From: WHSW01 sp963705955
GTDB taxonomy: Bacteria; Actinomycetota; Thermoleophilia; Solirubrobacterales; 70-9
Direction of reading: 5' to 3'
Length of the DNA stretch: 64,000 nucleotides
Assembly: GCA_963705955.1 (NCBI GenBank)
Contig: CAVPLH010000006.1
Coordinates: 992,001 to 1,056,000 of the forward strand
Both the position numbers and the translations under genes were made by a program. The notes beneath the pieces were generated by a model, which did not search any database, was not told the DNA's origin, and was given only the letters and a program-made list of their open reading frames with translations. Shown here in pieces: positions 19,092-29,288 of this stretch (the first letter of the stretch is position 1; the number at the start of each line of letters is the position of its first letter).

Positions 19092-20282
19092 TCACAGGTT
19101 CAGCAGCACCTTGAGCTTCAGCCACAGGAGGTCGAAGAACTCGGCCAGTGCCGGCGAGCTGAGGACGACGATCACGATCAGCGCAACGGACACAAGGACG
19201 AAGCCGGCCATCTGCCAGCCGCGCACACCCGGGTTGTAGAGGCGACTGACGCCCTTCGCGTCGACCAGCGTCTCGCCGATCCGCAGCCGGGTGAGGAAGG
19301 TGGAGGACATCCCGGCACGGTTCTTGTCGAGGAACTCGGTGAGGTTGAAATGGGCGCCGACCGAGACGATCAGCTCGGCGCCGTTCTGGTGCGCGAGCAA
19401 CATCGCCACGTCCTGGCTCGTGCCGACCGCGGCAGCGACGACAGGCTCGAGGCCGAGGCGCTCGAGGCGCCCTCGTCCGGGCGCGCGGCCGTCGGGGTAG
19501 GCATGGACGACGACCTCGGCGCCGCAGGTCAGGACCGTGTCGCTCGCCGAGTCCATGTCGCCGAGCACCATGTCGGGCCGAAAGCCCTCCTCGAGGATCG
19601 CGTCCGCTCCCCCGTCGACGCCGACGAGGACCGGCTTCGTGTCCTCGATGTACGCGCGCAGGGTGCGCAGGTCGCGGCGATAGGTCGTGCCGCGGACGAC
19701 GATCAGCGCGTGGCGGTCACGGAACCTGGTTCGCACCGGGGGCAACTCGAGCTTGCCGGCAAGCAGCGCGCCCTCGTCGCGAACGTGTTCGATCGTGTTC
19801 TCGGCAAACGCGGCGAGCGCCTCGTTGATCCGCTCGCGCTGTCGCTCGATCTGCTCGCTCGCGATCTCGAGGTCGATCACTCTGCCGGCTCCGAGCACCG
19901 AGCCGTTGCGACGGATCTCTCCGTCGGTGAAGATCACCTCGTCGCCGTCGCCGAGCTCCTCGAACAGCGGCGCGGAGGGCGCGTCGATCAGCGGCACCTC
20001 GGCCCGGGCGAGGACCAACGGCCCGGTGTTCGGGTAGCGACCGGTCGACGACCGGGCGACGTTGATCACCGCCGCGACGCCGCTCGCGGCGAGATCCTCG
20101 GCGGCGAGCCGGTCGAGGTCGGCGTGATCGATCACCGCGATCTCGCCGGGCCGCAGCCGCTTCACCAGGTCCTTGGTCTTGCGACCGAGCCTCGCCCGGC
20201 CGCTGATCGATGCCGGCCCTGGAGGCCGCAGCTGGATCTCGGGCCCGCGCAGGTAGGAACGAGCCCGGCTTCGTAGAGCCAT
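19092..20282 (-). CDS. steA: SteA-like protein with thiamin pyrophosphokinase-type domain
   Basis: This is the partner of SteB/MctB in cell separation. The middle of the 396-residue protein holds a thiamin-pyrophosphokinase-like fold (VGVDGGADAILEEG, DMVLGDMDSAS, GTSQDVAMLLA). The N-terminal region resembles the family's RGxA-type domain. One C-terminal membrane helix (AGFVLVSVALIVIVVL) anchors it. It is probably not a real thiamin kinase, given the membrane anchor and synteny with mctB and pyrG. It is divergent from the hydrolase/acyl-CoA synthetase gene with under 50 bases between. Confidence 0.88.
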   Translation of the reverse strand: MALRSRARSYLRGPEIQLRPPGPASISGRARLGRKTKDLVKRLRPGEIAVIDHADLDRLAAEDLAASGVAAVINVARSSTGRYPNTGPLVLARAEVPLIDAPSAPLFEELGDGDEVIFTDGEIRRNGSVLGAGRVIDLEIASEQIERQRERINEALAAFAENTIEHVRDEGALLAGKLELPPVRTRFRDRHALIVVRGTTYRRDLRTLRAYIEDTKPVLVGVDGGADAILEEGFRPDMVLGDMDSASDTVLTCGAEVVVHAYPDGRAPGRGRLERLGLEPVVAAAVGTSQDVAMLLAHQNGAELIVSVGAHFNLTEFLDKNRAGMSSTFLTRLRIGETLVDAKGVSRLYNPGVRGWQMAGFVLVSVALIVIVVLSSPALAEFFDLLWLKLKVLLNL

Positions 20283-20329
20283 GCCCGGATTATTCCCCTG
20301 ACGCGAACGCCGCGCGGTAGCGTCCGGCC

Positions 20330-23226
20330 ATCGCGCTGATCCCAGACCCGATCTCGAAGCCCGTCTCGCAGCTCGGCGCCGCCGCCCAGAACGCGTTCGA
20401 GGTCGCCAGGTTCGGCGGCCTCGAGACCGGCGAGCAGCCGTCGCCGTTCGAGGTCGTCGCCGAGCGCCCGGTCTATCGGTTGCGCCGCTACTACCCGGAC
20501 GCGGCCGCCGGTCCGCCGGTCCTCCTCGTGCCGCCGATGATGCTCGCCGCCGACGTCTACGACGTCTCGCCCTCCTCGAGCGCCGTCTCCGTCCTGCACG
20601 AGCTCGGGGCAGATCCGTGGGTGGTCGACTTCGGCGCCCCCGAGCACGAGGAGGGCGGGCTGGAGCGCAACCTCGCCGACCACGTCGTCGCCGTCTCCGA
20701 CGCGGTCGACCGGGTGCGCGCCGAGAGCGGCCGCGACGTGCACCTCGCCGGCTACTCGCAGGGAGGCATGTTCTGTTACCAGGCCGCCGCGTACCGGCGG
20801 GGCGAGGGGATCGACACCGTGATCACCTTCGGCAGCCCGGTCGATACCAGGGTCTCGCTGCCGCTCGGGATCCCGGCGGAGGTCGCCGAGGCCGGCGCCG
20901 GCGTGCTCGCGGAGGTGTTCGGGCGCACTGCGGTCCCGGCGTGGATGAGCCGAACCGGGTTTCGCCTCCTCGATCCGGTCAAGTCGCTGCGCCAGCAGGT
21001 CGACTTCATCCTCCAGCTCCACGACCGAGAGGCGCTGCTGCCGCGCGAGCGCCAGCGCCGGTTCCTGATGGGCGAGGGCTGGGTCGCGTGGCCGGGGCCG
21101 GCCGTCGCCGACTTCATGCGCCAGTTCATCGCCCACAACCGGATGCTTCAGGGCGGGTTCGTGATCCGCAACCGGACGGTGACCCTCGCCGACATCTCCT
21201 GCCCGGTCCTCACCGTGGTCGGCGAGGTCGACGAGATCGCTCCCGCCGAGGGGGTCCGAGCGATCGCCCGCGCCGCGCCTCGGGCGGAGGTCTACGAGCT
21301 CGCGCTCCGCGCCGGACACTTCGGGCTCGTGGTCGGCTCGACGGCGACGCAGACCACCTGGCCGACCATCGCCGCCTGGGCTCGGTGGCGGGCCGGCGAC
21401 GGGGAGCCTCCCCGAGCTGATCAGAAACGTCGACGAGGATCGACCTCCCGCCAGAGGCCCCCGGCGTCGGGACCCGGCTCGGCCTCGGCCTCGAGCTCGC
21501 GGCGGGCGTCGGCGGTGGGCTCGCCCGCTCGGTCGCCGGGGCCGCGGTCCGCACCGTCGGAGGCGCGAGGGTGCTGACCGAGGAGATCACCGGCCAGCTG
21601 CCCCGCCTCGCGCGGCTCGGCCGTCTGCGCCCCGACACCCGGGTCTCGCTCGGCCTGCTGCTCGACGAGCAGGCCCGACGGGCGCCGGACGCCGAGTTCT
21701 TCCTGTTCGAGGACCGTGCCTACCGTCACGACGCCGTCAAGCGCCGGATCGACAACGTGGTCCGCGGGCTGCTCTCGCTCGGCGTCCGCCAGGGCGAGCA
21801 CGTCGGGGTGCTGATGAGGACCCGGCCGAGCGGCCTCTCGGTCGTCGCGGCGCTCAACCGGCTCGGAGCCGTCGCGGTGCTGATGCGGCCCGACGGGCCG
21901 GTCGCCCGCGAGGCCGAGCTCGGCCAGGTGCGGCGGATCGTCGCCGACCCGGAGCTGGCTGCGCGCGCGGCCGAGGCCGGGGTCGGCGAGGTGATGGTGC
22001 TCGGCGGCGGCGGCGAGGACCGCTATCTCGGCCGCGGGGTGATCGACATGGAGCGGATCGACCCCGACGAGGTCGAGCCGCCCGCCTGGTACGTGCCCAA
22101 CCCCGGTCGCGCCAGCGACCTCGCCTGCGTCCTCTTCACCGGCGAGGGCGAGCGCACTCGCGCCAACCGGGTCACGAACGGGCGCTGGGCGCTGTCGGCG
22201 TTCGCGACCGCGTCGGCGGCGGCCCTCTCCGACGACGACACGGTCTACGCGGTGACCCCGATCTACCACCCCTCGGGGTTGCTGATGAGCATCGGCGGCG
22301 CCGTCGCCGGCGGGGCGCGGCTGGCGATCGCACGCGACTTCGACCCGGCGACCTTCTGGGCCGAGGTGCGGCGCTACGGGATCACGGTCGCCTCCTACAC
22401 GTGGACGATGCTGCGCGGGATCGCGGCCGCCCCGCCCGACCCGGCCGAGCTTCATCACCCGCTCCGGCTCTTCATCGGCGCGGGGATGCCCCGCGGGCTC
22501 TGGCGGCGCGTCACGCGGCGCTTCGCCCCGGCGCGGGTGCTCGAGTTCTACGCCTCGACCGAGGGCGAGGCGATCCTCGTCAACCTGCGGGGCGACAAGC
22601 CGGGCAGCAAGGGACGGCCGCTGCCGGGCAGCGCCGAGGTTCGCCTCGCCGCCTACGAGATCGAGACCGGCCGTCTGCGGGAGCGCCCGGACGGGTTCGC
22701 GGCCCCGTGCGACCCCGGCGAGATCGGGATGCTGCTGACGCGCCAGCGGAGCGTCGTCTCGACCACGGAGAGCCCGCTGCGCGGCCTGTTCGAGCCCGAC
22801 GACGCGTGGCTTGCGACCGGCGACCTGTTTCGTGCCGACGAGGACGGCGACCTGTGGCTGATCGACCACGCGCAGGCGATGATCCGGACCGACCACGGGT
22901 TCGTCGGCGGGTTTCCGATCACCGACGCGCTCGGCGACATCGACTCGATCGACCTCGCGGTCGTCTACAGCGTGCCGACCGACGACGCCACCGTCTCGCT
23001 CGCGGTCGCCGCGGTGACGCTCACGGAGGGCGGCGAGCTGACGGCGGGCGACCTCGACGAAGCACTGGGAGCGCTCGCCGAGTCCGAGCGGCCGGACATC
23101 GTCCGGGTCGTCGAGAGGATCGCGGTCACCACCTGGTACCGGCCGAGCGCGGCTGAGCTCCGAGCCGAGGGGGCACCTCCCGACGGCCCCGACGTCTTCC
23201 GGCGCTCGAGCGCCGGCTACGGGTAA
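20330..23226 (+). CDS. Alpha/beta hydrolase (PhaC-like) fused to acyl-CoA synthetase, frameshifted
   Basis: The N-terminal half is a PHA-synthase-like alpha/beta hydrolase with nucleophile elbow HLAGYSQGGM, Asp in VVGEVDEIAP and His in RAGHFGL. The C-terminal half is an AMP-binding acyl-CoA synthetase: ATPase region LFTGEGERTRANR (an unusual phosphate loop), FYASTEGEAILV and WLATGDLF. The two halves join near 21400-21445 through two small frame changes; the linker LGLGLELAAG onward is open in the second frame. This fits a single fused protein of about 965 residues, which I recognise from actinobacteria. No ATG, GTG or TTG start exists before residue 50; ATC at 20330 or CTG at 20336 are the only candidates. 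Confidence 0.75.
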
Positions 23227-23235
23227 CCGCTCGGC

Positions 23236-24469
23236 TCAGGGGCTGACGGTAACCGCGACGATCGCGGTCGAGCCGCCGTTGAGGGTGTAGGTGAAGCTGT
23301 CCGAGCCGGCGAAGTCCGGATCGGGCGTGTAGGCGAGGTCGGCGCCGTCGTTGGTGATCGCGACGCTGCCGTTGGCGCCGTTCGTCGTCGAGACGATCTG
23401 CTTCGGCCCGCCGTCGACGTCGAGGTCGTTGGCGAGCACGTCGACCGTGTTGGCGCCGGAGTCCTCGGCGACGGTCGCTTCGTCATCGACCGCGGTCGGC
23501 GGGTCGTCGACCGGGGTGACGGTGATCGACACGCTCGCGGTCGCGCCGCCGTTCAGCGTGTAGGTGAATCTGTCGGAGCCGGCGAAGTCGGGACCGGGCG
23601 TGTAGGTGAGGTCGGCGCCGTCGTTGGTGATCGCGACGCTGCCGTTGGCGCCGTTCGTCGTCGAGACGATCTGCTTCGGCCCGCCGTCGACGTCGAGGTC
23701 GTTGGCGAGCACGTCGACCGTGCTGGCGCCGGAGTCCTCGGCGACGGTCGCTCGGTCGTGGACGGCGCCGGGCGGGTCGTCGACCGGGGACAGGAACCTC
23801 ATCAGGAGGCGGGCGTTGGCGTCATAGACCGAGGGATCGTCTGGGTCACCCAGGTGGCCCCCGGGAACCGTGAGCGCCTCGACCTCGGGATCGGCGGCAG
23901 CCCACTTTCGGGTCTTCTGATTCATCCACCTGGAGTCGTCCCGGGGGGTCAGGGCCAGGATCGGAAGCGAACTGTCGAAGTAGATCGGCGATGCTCGTCG
24001 CAGGTCGGCGTTCGTCGCGTTGACCAGATCGGCATACGGCGGGTCCGGGCTCAGGTGCCTCGCGAACACCCTCAGGTTCGCCACCGGGGAGTAGACCGCC
24101 GCCGCCTTCACCAGGCCCCGCTGGGCGAGGAGCGCCGCGAGCGTCCCCCCGGCGGACTCGCCGTAGGCATAGACGTCGTCGTACTGAGCCGCCGCCTGCT
24201 CCGCCGACGCGACCGCTCCGTTCAGGTCCCAGAGCGGGTAGTCGACGTTGTCGACCTCGAAGCCCATCTCGGTGGCCATCGTGACGGCGCGGGACATGCT
24301 CGTCGGTGTCGCCGAAGATGAAGCCGCCAGGATGGAAAATCAGCAGTGTCGGCGACTGGGCTTCGGCACTCGGAGCGCAAAGTCCGAGCACCACCGCCAG
24401 CGCGGCGGCGAGGATCGCCAGTCGCCTACGCCGTTGCGTCCGTTGCGGGCCGTCGTGACGCTCGGGCAC
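23236..24469 (-). CDS. Secreted esterase with two C-terminal cadherin/VCBS-like repeats (one frameshift)
   Basis: The N-terminus is a signal peptide (RRRRLAILAAALAVVLGL, ending near PSAEAQS), from a GTG at 24469. The enzyme domain has an HPGGF oxyanion-hole motif, nucleophile elbow YGESAGG, Asp in TPRDD and His in VPGGHLGD, so it is an extracellular carboxylesterase-like hydrolase. Two repeats of 91 residues follow, each with AEDSGA, VDVLANDLDVDGG and YTLNGG, as in VCBS/cadherin-like adhesion domains. One extra base near 24295 separates GDTDEH from MSRAVTMATEMG. The repeats are nearly identical in DNA, so duplication is recent or copies are homogenised. Confidence 0.8.
23335..23479. repeat. 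Copy 1 of a tandem repeat in the esterase gene
   Basis: These 145 bases match 23608-23752 at all but one position, with a period of 273 bases (91 codons). They encode the core of a VCBS/cadherin-like unit. A short-read assembly could have lost further copies here. Confidence 0.9.
23608..23752. repeat. Copy 2 of the tandem repeat in the esterase gene
   Basis: This is the partner of 23335-23479, with a single T/C difference over 145 bases. Outside this core the two units differ at several positions, so the core has been homogenised or is under strong constraint. Confidence 0.9.
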
Positions 24470-24617
24470 GTCCTCGACGTTGATCTCGCCGCTGATCACG
24501 GTCGCCGAGCCCGCTTGCTCACCATGTGGCCAGCCTACGCTCGATGCAGCGCAACGAGCGCCAATAAGGATCACGCGGCGCCGGGGTATCGTCGCTGAGA
24601 TGGGCCGGGAGCTGACG

Positions 24618-26301
24618 CTACGCGGCCTCGAGCAGCTCGCGCGCGTGGCGGCTCGCCGCCGTGTCGCCGCGCTCGCCGCCCAGCATCCTGACGATCTCGG
24701 CGAGCAGCTCATCGCCGTCGACGCGCTCGGCCGTCGCGACCGTGGCGCCGCCGAGGTTCGCCTTCTCGATCCGGAAGTGGGTGCTCGCCATCGAGGCGAT
24801 CTGCGGCAGGTGGGTGATGCAGATCACCTGCCGGCCCTGCGCCAGCCGGCGCAGCCGCTCGCCGACGGCGCGCGCGGTGCTCCCCCCGATCCCGGCGTCG
24901 ATCTCGTCGAAGGCGAGCGCCCGGCCGTCGCCCTCGCTGGCGAGCCCGGTCAACGCCAGCATGATCCGCGACAGCTCGCCGCCCGACGCCGTGTCGCGGA
25001 GCGGCGACACCGGCATTCCAGGGTTGGTCGCGACCAGGAACTCGACCGTCTCGGCGCCGCTCGTGCCGAGCCCGTCGGGGTGCGGCTCGAGCGCCACCTC
25101 CAGCCGCGCCCCGTCCATCGCCAGCTCGGAGAGCTCGGCCCCGACCCGCTCGCAGAGCCTCCCCGCTGCCGCGGCCCGCTCGGCCGAGAGCTCGCCGGCG
25201 AGCTGCTCGGCGGTCTGCCGCGCGGCGGCCAGCCGGCCCTCGAGCTCGCCGGCGAGCACCTCCGCGTTCTCGAGCCGCTCGACCTCGGCCCGGCAACGCT
25301 CGGCGTGGGCGACGACCGCCCCGATCGAGCCACCGTGCTTTCGGCGCAGCCGGTCGAGGGCGTCGAGCCGCTCCTCGACCGCTTCGAGGCGGCCGGGGTC
25401 GGCGTCGATCCGCTCCAGATAGGAACGCAGCTCGGCACCGAGGTCGTCGAGCTCGACGGCCGTCGCGCGGACCCTTTCGGTGAGCTCGTCGAGCTCGGCG
25501 TCGATCCCGCCGACGCCGGTCAGCCCCGCCTCGGCCTCGCCGAGCGCCGAACGCGCCCCGCCGCCATCCTCCGCTGCGCCGGAGATCGCCTCCACCCCAC
25601 GCGCCGCGGCGAGGCGTAGCCCCTCCGCGTGGCGCAGACGATCGCGCTCGGCCTCGAGCTCGGCCGCCTCGTCGGCATCGGGCGCCGCGGCCTCGATCTC
25701 CGAGAGCTCGAAGCGCATCAGGTCGAGGTCGCGCTCGCGCGAGCCCTCACGCTGCTGCAGCTCGGCGAGCTCGCGCGCCAGTCCGCGCGCCTCCGAATGC
25801 GCGGCGCGATACCGGGTCCGCAGCGCCAAGGTGCTCGGCTCCCGCAAACCCGTCGAGGATCTCGAGCTGCGCCGAGGCGACGGTCAGCCTGCGGTGCTCG
25901 TGCTGGCCGTAGAACGCCAGCAGCCGCGATCCGAGCGAGCGCAGCTCCGCCGCCGACGCCGAGCGCCCGCCGATGAAGGCGCTGGTGCGCCCCGAGCTGC
26001 CGATTCTCCGGCCGAGCACGATCTCGTCGCCTCGTTCGCCGAGCCGCTCGGCGACCGCCGCGAGCTCCGGGGTGTCGAGCGCGCCCTCGGGCAGTGCGAA
26101 GGCGCCCTCGACCCACGCCTCCTCGGCTCCCGGCCGGACGATCTGCGGCCGGGCCCGACCGCCGAGCAGCAGATCGAGAGAGTGGGCGAGCACGGTCTTG
26201 CCTGCGCCGGTCTCGCCCGTGATCGCGTTCAGGCCCTCGCCGAGGCGCAGCTCGGCGCGCTCGATCAGAAGCAGGTTCTCGATCCGGAGCTCGAGTAGCA
26301 C
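24618..26301 (-). CDS. recN: DNA repair ATPase RecN (one frameshift)
   Basis: This SMC-like ATPase acts in double-strand break repair. The Walker A motif GETGAGKT is at residues 29-36. A long coiled-coil region rich in Glu, Leu and Arg follows, and the C-terminal ATPase part has the signature SGGELSRIMLAL and Walker B ALAFDEIDAGIGG. A frame change near 25829, between DGFAGAEHL and ALRTRYRAAH, is explained by one extra G. The joined protein has about 560 residues, normal for RecN. It lies in the tlyA-ppnK-recN-steA neighbourhood but is separated from both sides by accessory genes. Confidence 0.93.
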
Positions 26302-26310
26302 TCCCCCGTT

Positions 26311-27909
26311 CTAGCGAGGCGCCCCGACGGATTCGCCCCGCTGGATGGAAACCGCTGAGCCGGCCGGCGCCGGGTTCGGATCCGGCCGGCTCTCGGCCGC
26401 GGGCTGCGGCGCAGGCCCGGCCGACGCCTCGACGAGGTCCCGGCCGCGAACCAGCACCCAGCCGGCGATCCCGCCGACGAACGCGATCGCGGCGCCGACC
26501 AGGAGGATCTCGTTGAGCCCGCTGATGAACGCCTGACTGGCCGCGTCGGCCGCCTGTTGGCGAAACTGCGGCGGCACGGATGCGACCGCAGTCTGCGCCG
26601 CGCCGGAGGAGACCGCTTCGGAGAACGCCGACGGTGCCTGCGGCAGCAGCTCGCTGAGCTTCGAGTCGATCCGCGCCTGGAAGATCGCGCCGAGCGCCGC
26701 CGTGCCGGTCGCGATCCCGACCTGGCGGAAGGTGCTGTTGATTCCCGACGCCATCCCGGCCCGGGCCGCGTCGACCACACCGATCGCGACCGACGCGATC
26801 GGCGGGTTCGTCATCCCGACCCCGATCCCGGCGAGGATGAAGCCCGGCAGCAGCGTCGTCCAGCCGTCATCGACCTCGACGCCGTGCATCAGCGTCAGCC
26901 CGACGCCGACGATGATCAGCCCGGTGCCCATCAGCGCTCGAGCCGGGACCCGGTTGAGCAGCCGCCCGGAGATCGGAGCGACGACGAACGAGAGCACGGT
27001 CAGCGGCAGGAACCGCAGCCCTGCCTCGAGCGGCGAGTACTGGAGCACGTCCTGGATGTAGAGCGTCAGGTAGAGGAACATCGCGAACATCCCGGCCGAG
27101 AGCGCGAAGGCGACGATCGAGACGCCGGTGAACGAGGGCTTTCGGAACAGCGAGAGGTCGAGCATCGCGTGCTCGCGGCGGAGCTCGATGACCACGAACG
27201 CGACCAGCAGTGCAACGGCGGCGCCGAGCGAGCCGACGATCTGGGCACTGCCCCAACCCTCGGCGTTGGCGCGGATGAGCCCGAAGATGAGCAGGAAGAG
27301 CGCCACCGAGAAGGTGATCAGTCCCGCCCAGTCGATCGGTTGCGGGTCGGACGCCTTGACGTTGGCGAGCTTCCTCTCGGTGAGGACGATCGCGCCGATC
27401 CCGATCGGCACGTTGACGAAGAAGATCCACTCCCAGCCGAGCCCCTCGGTGATCACGCCTCCGATCAGCGGGCCTACCGCCACCGAGCCGCCCACGGTCG
27501 CCCCCCAGATGCCGATCGCGTTGGCGCGCTCGCGGCCCTCGAACTCCTGTGCGATCAGCGCCAGGGCGGTCGCGAACATCGCCGCGGCGCCGGCTCCCTG
27601 GAAGCCACGGGCGAAGTTGAGGACGGTGGGATCGCCCGAAAGCCCGCACGCGAAGGAGGCGGCGGTAAAAAGCGCGAAGCCGAAGCTGAACACGCGCCGG
27701 CGGCCGATCCGATCGCCGATCGAGCCGGCGACGAGCAGGAACGAGGCGAGGGTCAGCGCGTAGGCGTCGATCACCCACTGGAGGCTCGAGAAGCTCGCGT
27801 CGAGGTCGCTCTGGATGTCCGGCAGCGCGACGTTGACGATCGTGACGTCGATCAAGAGCATGAACGTCGCCACACAGACGGCGAGAAGGGTCCACCACTT
27901 GCGCTCCAT
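26311..27909 (-). CDS. MFS drug exporter, DHA2 family (EmrB/QacA type), 14 membrane helices
   Basis: This is a proton-driven efflux pump for drugs or other hydrophobic compounds. The 532-residue protein begins with the motif D1 element LLIDVTIVNVALPDI, followed by motif A GDRIGRRRVF and motif C-like GPLIGGVITEGLGWEWIFFVNVPIG. The 14 hydrophobic segments and the soluble tail are typical. The gene is divergent from a MarR regulator 80 bases away, and a perfect palindrome lies between them, so MarR repression is likely. Substrates are unknown. Confidence 0.92.
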   Translation of the reverse strand: MERKWWTLLAVCVATFMLLIDVTIVNVALPDIQSDLDASFSSLQWVIDAYALTLASFLLVAGSIGDRIGRRRVFSFGFALFTAASFACGLSGDPTVLNFARGFQGAGAAAMFATALALIAQEFEGRERANAIGIWGATVGGSVAVGPLIGGVITEGLGWEWIFFVNVPIGIGAIVLTERKLANVKASDPQPIDWAGLITFSVALFLLIFGLIRANAEGWGSAQIVGSLGAAVALLVAFVVIELRREHAMLDLSLFRKPSFTGVSIVAFALSAGMFAMFLYLTLYIQDVLQYSPLEAGLRFLPLTVLSFVVAPISGRLLNRVPARALMGTGLIIVGVGLTLMHGVEVDDGWTTLLPGFILAGIGVGMTNPPIASVAIGVVDAARAGMASGINSTFRQVGIATGTAALGAIFQARIDSKLSELLPQAPSAFSEAVSSGAAQTAVASVPPQFRQQAADAASQAFISGLNEILLVGAAIAFVGGIAGWVLVRGRDLVEASAGPAPQPAAESRPDPNPAPAGSAVSIQRGESVGAPR

Positions 27910-27944
27910 CTGAACTAGCCTCCTAACGTTCAGCCCCAGCGATC

Positions 27945-27959
27945 GTCAGCCATGCTGAC
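27945..27959. promoter_or_regulatory. Candidate MarR operator
   Basis: The spacer between the exporter and marR contains GTCAGC-CAT-GCTGAC, a perfect inverted repeat with six-base arms. Its place and symmetry fit a MarR dimer site controlling both genes. A TATCAT at 27971-27976 could be a -10 element for marR. Confidence 0.6.
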
Positions 27960-27989
27960 TTTCAGTGTTTTATCATAAGCTCCGACGAG

Positions 27990-28472
27990 ATGGCCGAGAC
28001 GTCACTCCCTCCCTCGCTCGCCGAGATGGCGGGCTTCCTGCTCGCCAAGGCGCACGCCCTCTTCCACGACCGCGCGGACCAGGTCCTCGGGCCCGGAGAG
28101 CTCGGGATCAAGCACTTCGGCTGCCTGACGGTGATCTCCGACGAGGGGCGCCTCTCCCAGCAGTATCTCTGCGACCGGATGCGTGTCGACCGCACGACGA
28201 TGGTCGGCGTCGTCGACGACCTCGAGGCAGCCGGGCTGGTCGACCGGCGCCGCAACCCCGACGACCGCCGCGCCTACGCGCTCGAGGCGACCGACGCGGG
28301 GCGCGCCTGGATCGCCGAGAAGCGGGGGGCGCTGATGGCGGCACAGGAGCAGATCCTCTCCGTCCTCACCGAGGCCGAGGAGCGCCAGCTCGTCGCCATC
28401 CTGCAGCGGCTGCTAGTGCGCGAGCCGGCCGAACTTTTCGCGGATCCGTCGGTAGAAGCTCGATCTCGGTAG
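27990..28472 (+). CDS. MarR family transcriptional regulator
   Basis: This is a winged helix-turn-helix dimer of 160 residues. The recognition region is QQYLCDRMRVDRTTMVGVVDDLEAAGLV, and the wing contains RRRNPDDRRAYAL, a MarR hallmark. It probably represses the divergent MFS exporter and its own gene, with a small molecule relieving it. The 3' end overlaps the 3' end of the NAD kinase gene by 60 bases on the other strand, so the tail after LLVREPAEL is poorly constrained. Confidence 0.9.
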   Translation: MAETSLPPSLAEMAGFLLAKAHALFHDRADQVLGPGELGIKHFGCLTVISDEGRLSQQYLCDRMRVDRTTMVGVVDDLEAAGLVDRRRNPDDRRAYALEATDAGRAWIAEKRGALMAAQEQILSVLTEAEERQLVAILQRLLVREPAELFADPSVEARSR

Positions 28473-29288
28473 CTGGGCGAGGCGGCCGACGTCGTCGCGA
28501 AACCGGACCTCGATCTCGGCGCCGCTTGCCAGCTCGCCCAACAGCTCGCCGTCGAGCACGACGTCGACCGGGTCGCGGCCGGCAGCGTTGCGGACGCTGA
28601 GCACGTCGTTCGGCGCGACGACCAACGCCCGCGCCGTCAGCGTGTGCGGAGCGATGAAGCTGACCACGTACCCCTTGACCCCCCAGGCGAGGATCGGCCC
28701 CGAGTTGGCGAGGTTGTAGCCGGTCGAGCCGGCCGGAGTCGCGGCGACGAGGCCGTCGCAGCGCACGTGGCCGACCTCCTGGCCACCGAGTCGGTAGGCG
28801 AGCTCGGCGACCCTTCCGTGAGGGCGGCGGATGAACGAGACGTCGTTGAGCGCCGGCGGGGTGATGTCCAAGCCGGCCGCCAGGGCGGGCATCCGCATCA
28901 CCTCGAAGTCGCCCGTGAAGGCGCGCTGGAGGCCGTCGGTGAGCTGATCGGGGTCGACCGCGGCGAGGAAGCCGACGGTTCCGTAGTTGAAGCCGAAGAC
29001 CGGCACCTCGGTCTCGGCGTAGGCGCGCAGCGCCTTGAGGATCGTCCCGTCGCCGCCGAGGACGATGCAGAGATCCGGCTCGCCCGGAAGCTCGTCGATG
29101 CGCTCGACGCCGGCCGCTGCGTCCCCGTGCTTGGCGAGCTCGTCGGCGGTCGCGAGCAGCCGGCAGCCGGCGGCCGCCGCTGCGGCGACGGCCTGGCGCA
29201 GCGCGTCGGCGGTCTGCTCGGGCTGGGTGTGGGTGAGCACCACCGCGGTCCGGATCTCGGCGGGCGGCTCGACCGGACCGGTGCTCAC
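28413..29288 (-). CDS. ppnK: NAD kinase
   Basis: This phosphorylates NAD to NADP. The phosphate-binding motif is LGGDGTILKALR, and the second motif is AATPAGSTGYNLANSGPI, with VFGFNYGTVGFLA between. The GTG at 29288 overlaps the tlyA stop by four bases (GTGA), giving a protein of 291 residues, normal for the family. The order tlyA-ppnK-recN is standard in actinobacteria. Here recN is displaced by the exporter and marR genes. Confidence 0.95.
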   Translation of the reverse strand: MSTGPVEPPAEIRTAVVLTHTQPEQTADALRQAVAAAAAAGCRLLATADELAKHGDAAAGVERIDELPGEPDLCIVLGGDGTILKALRAYAETEVPVFGFNYGTVGFLAAVDPDQLTDGLQRAFTGDFEVMRMPALAAGLDITPPALNDVSFIRRPHGRVAELAYRLGGQEVGHVRCDGLVAATPAGSTGYNLANSGPILAWGVKGYVVSFIAPHTLTARALVVAPNDVLSVRNAAGRDPVDVVLDGELLGELASGAEIEVRFRDDVGRLAQLPRSSFYRRIREKFGRLAH

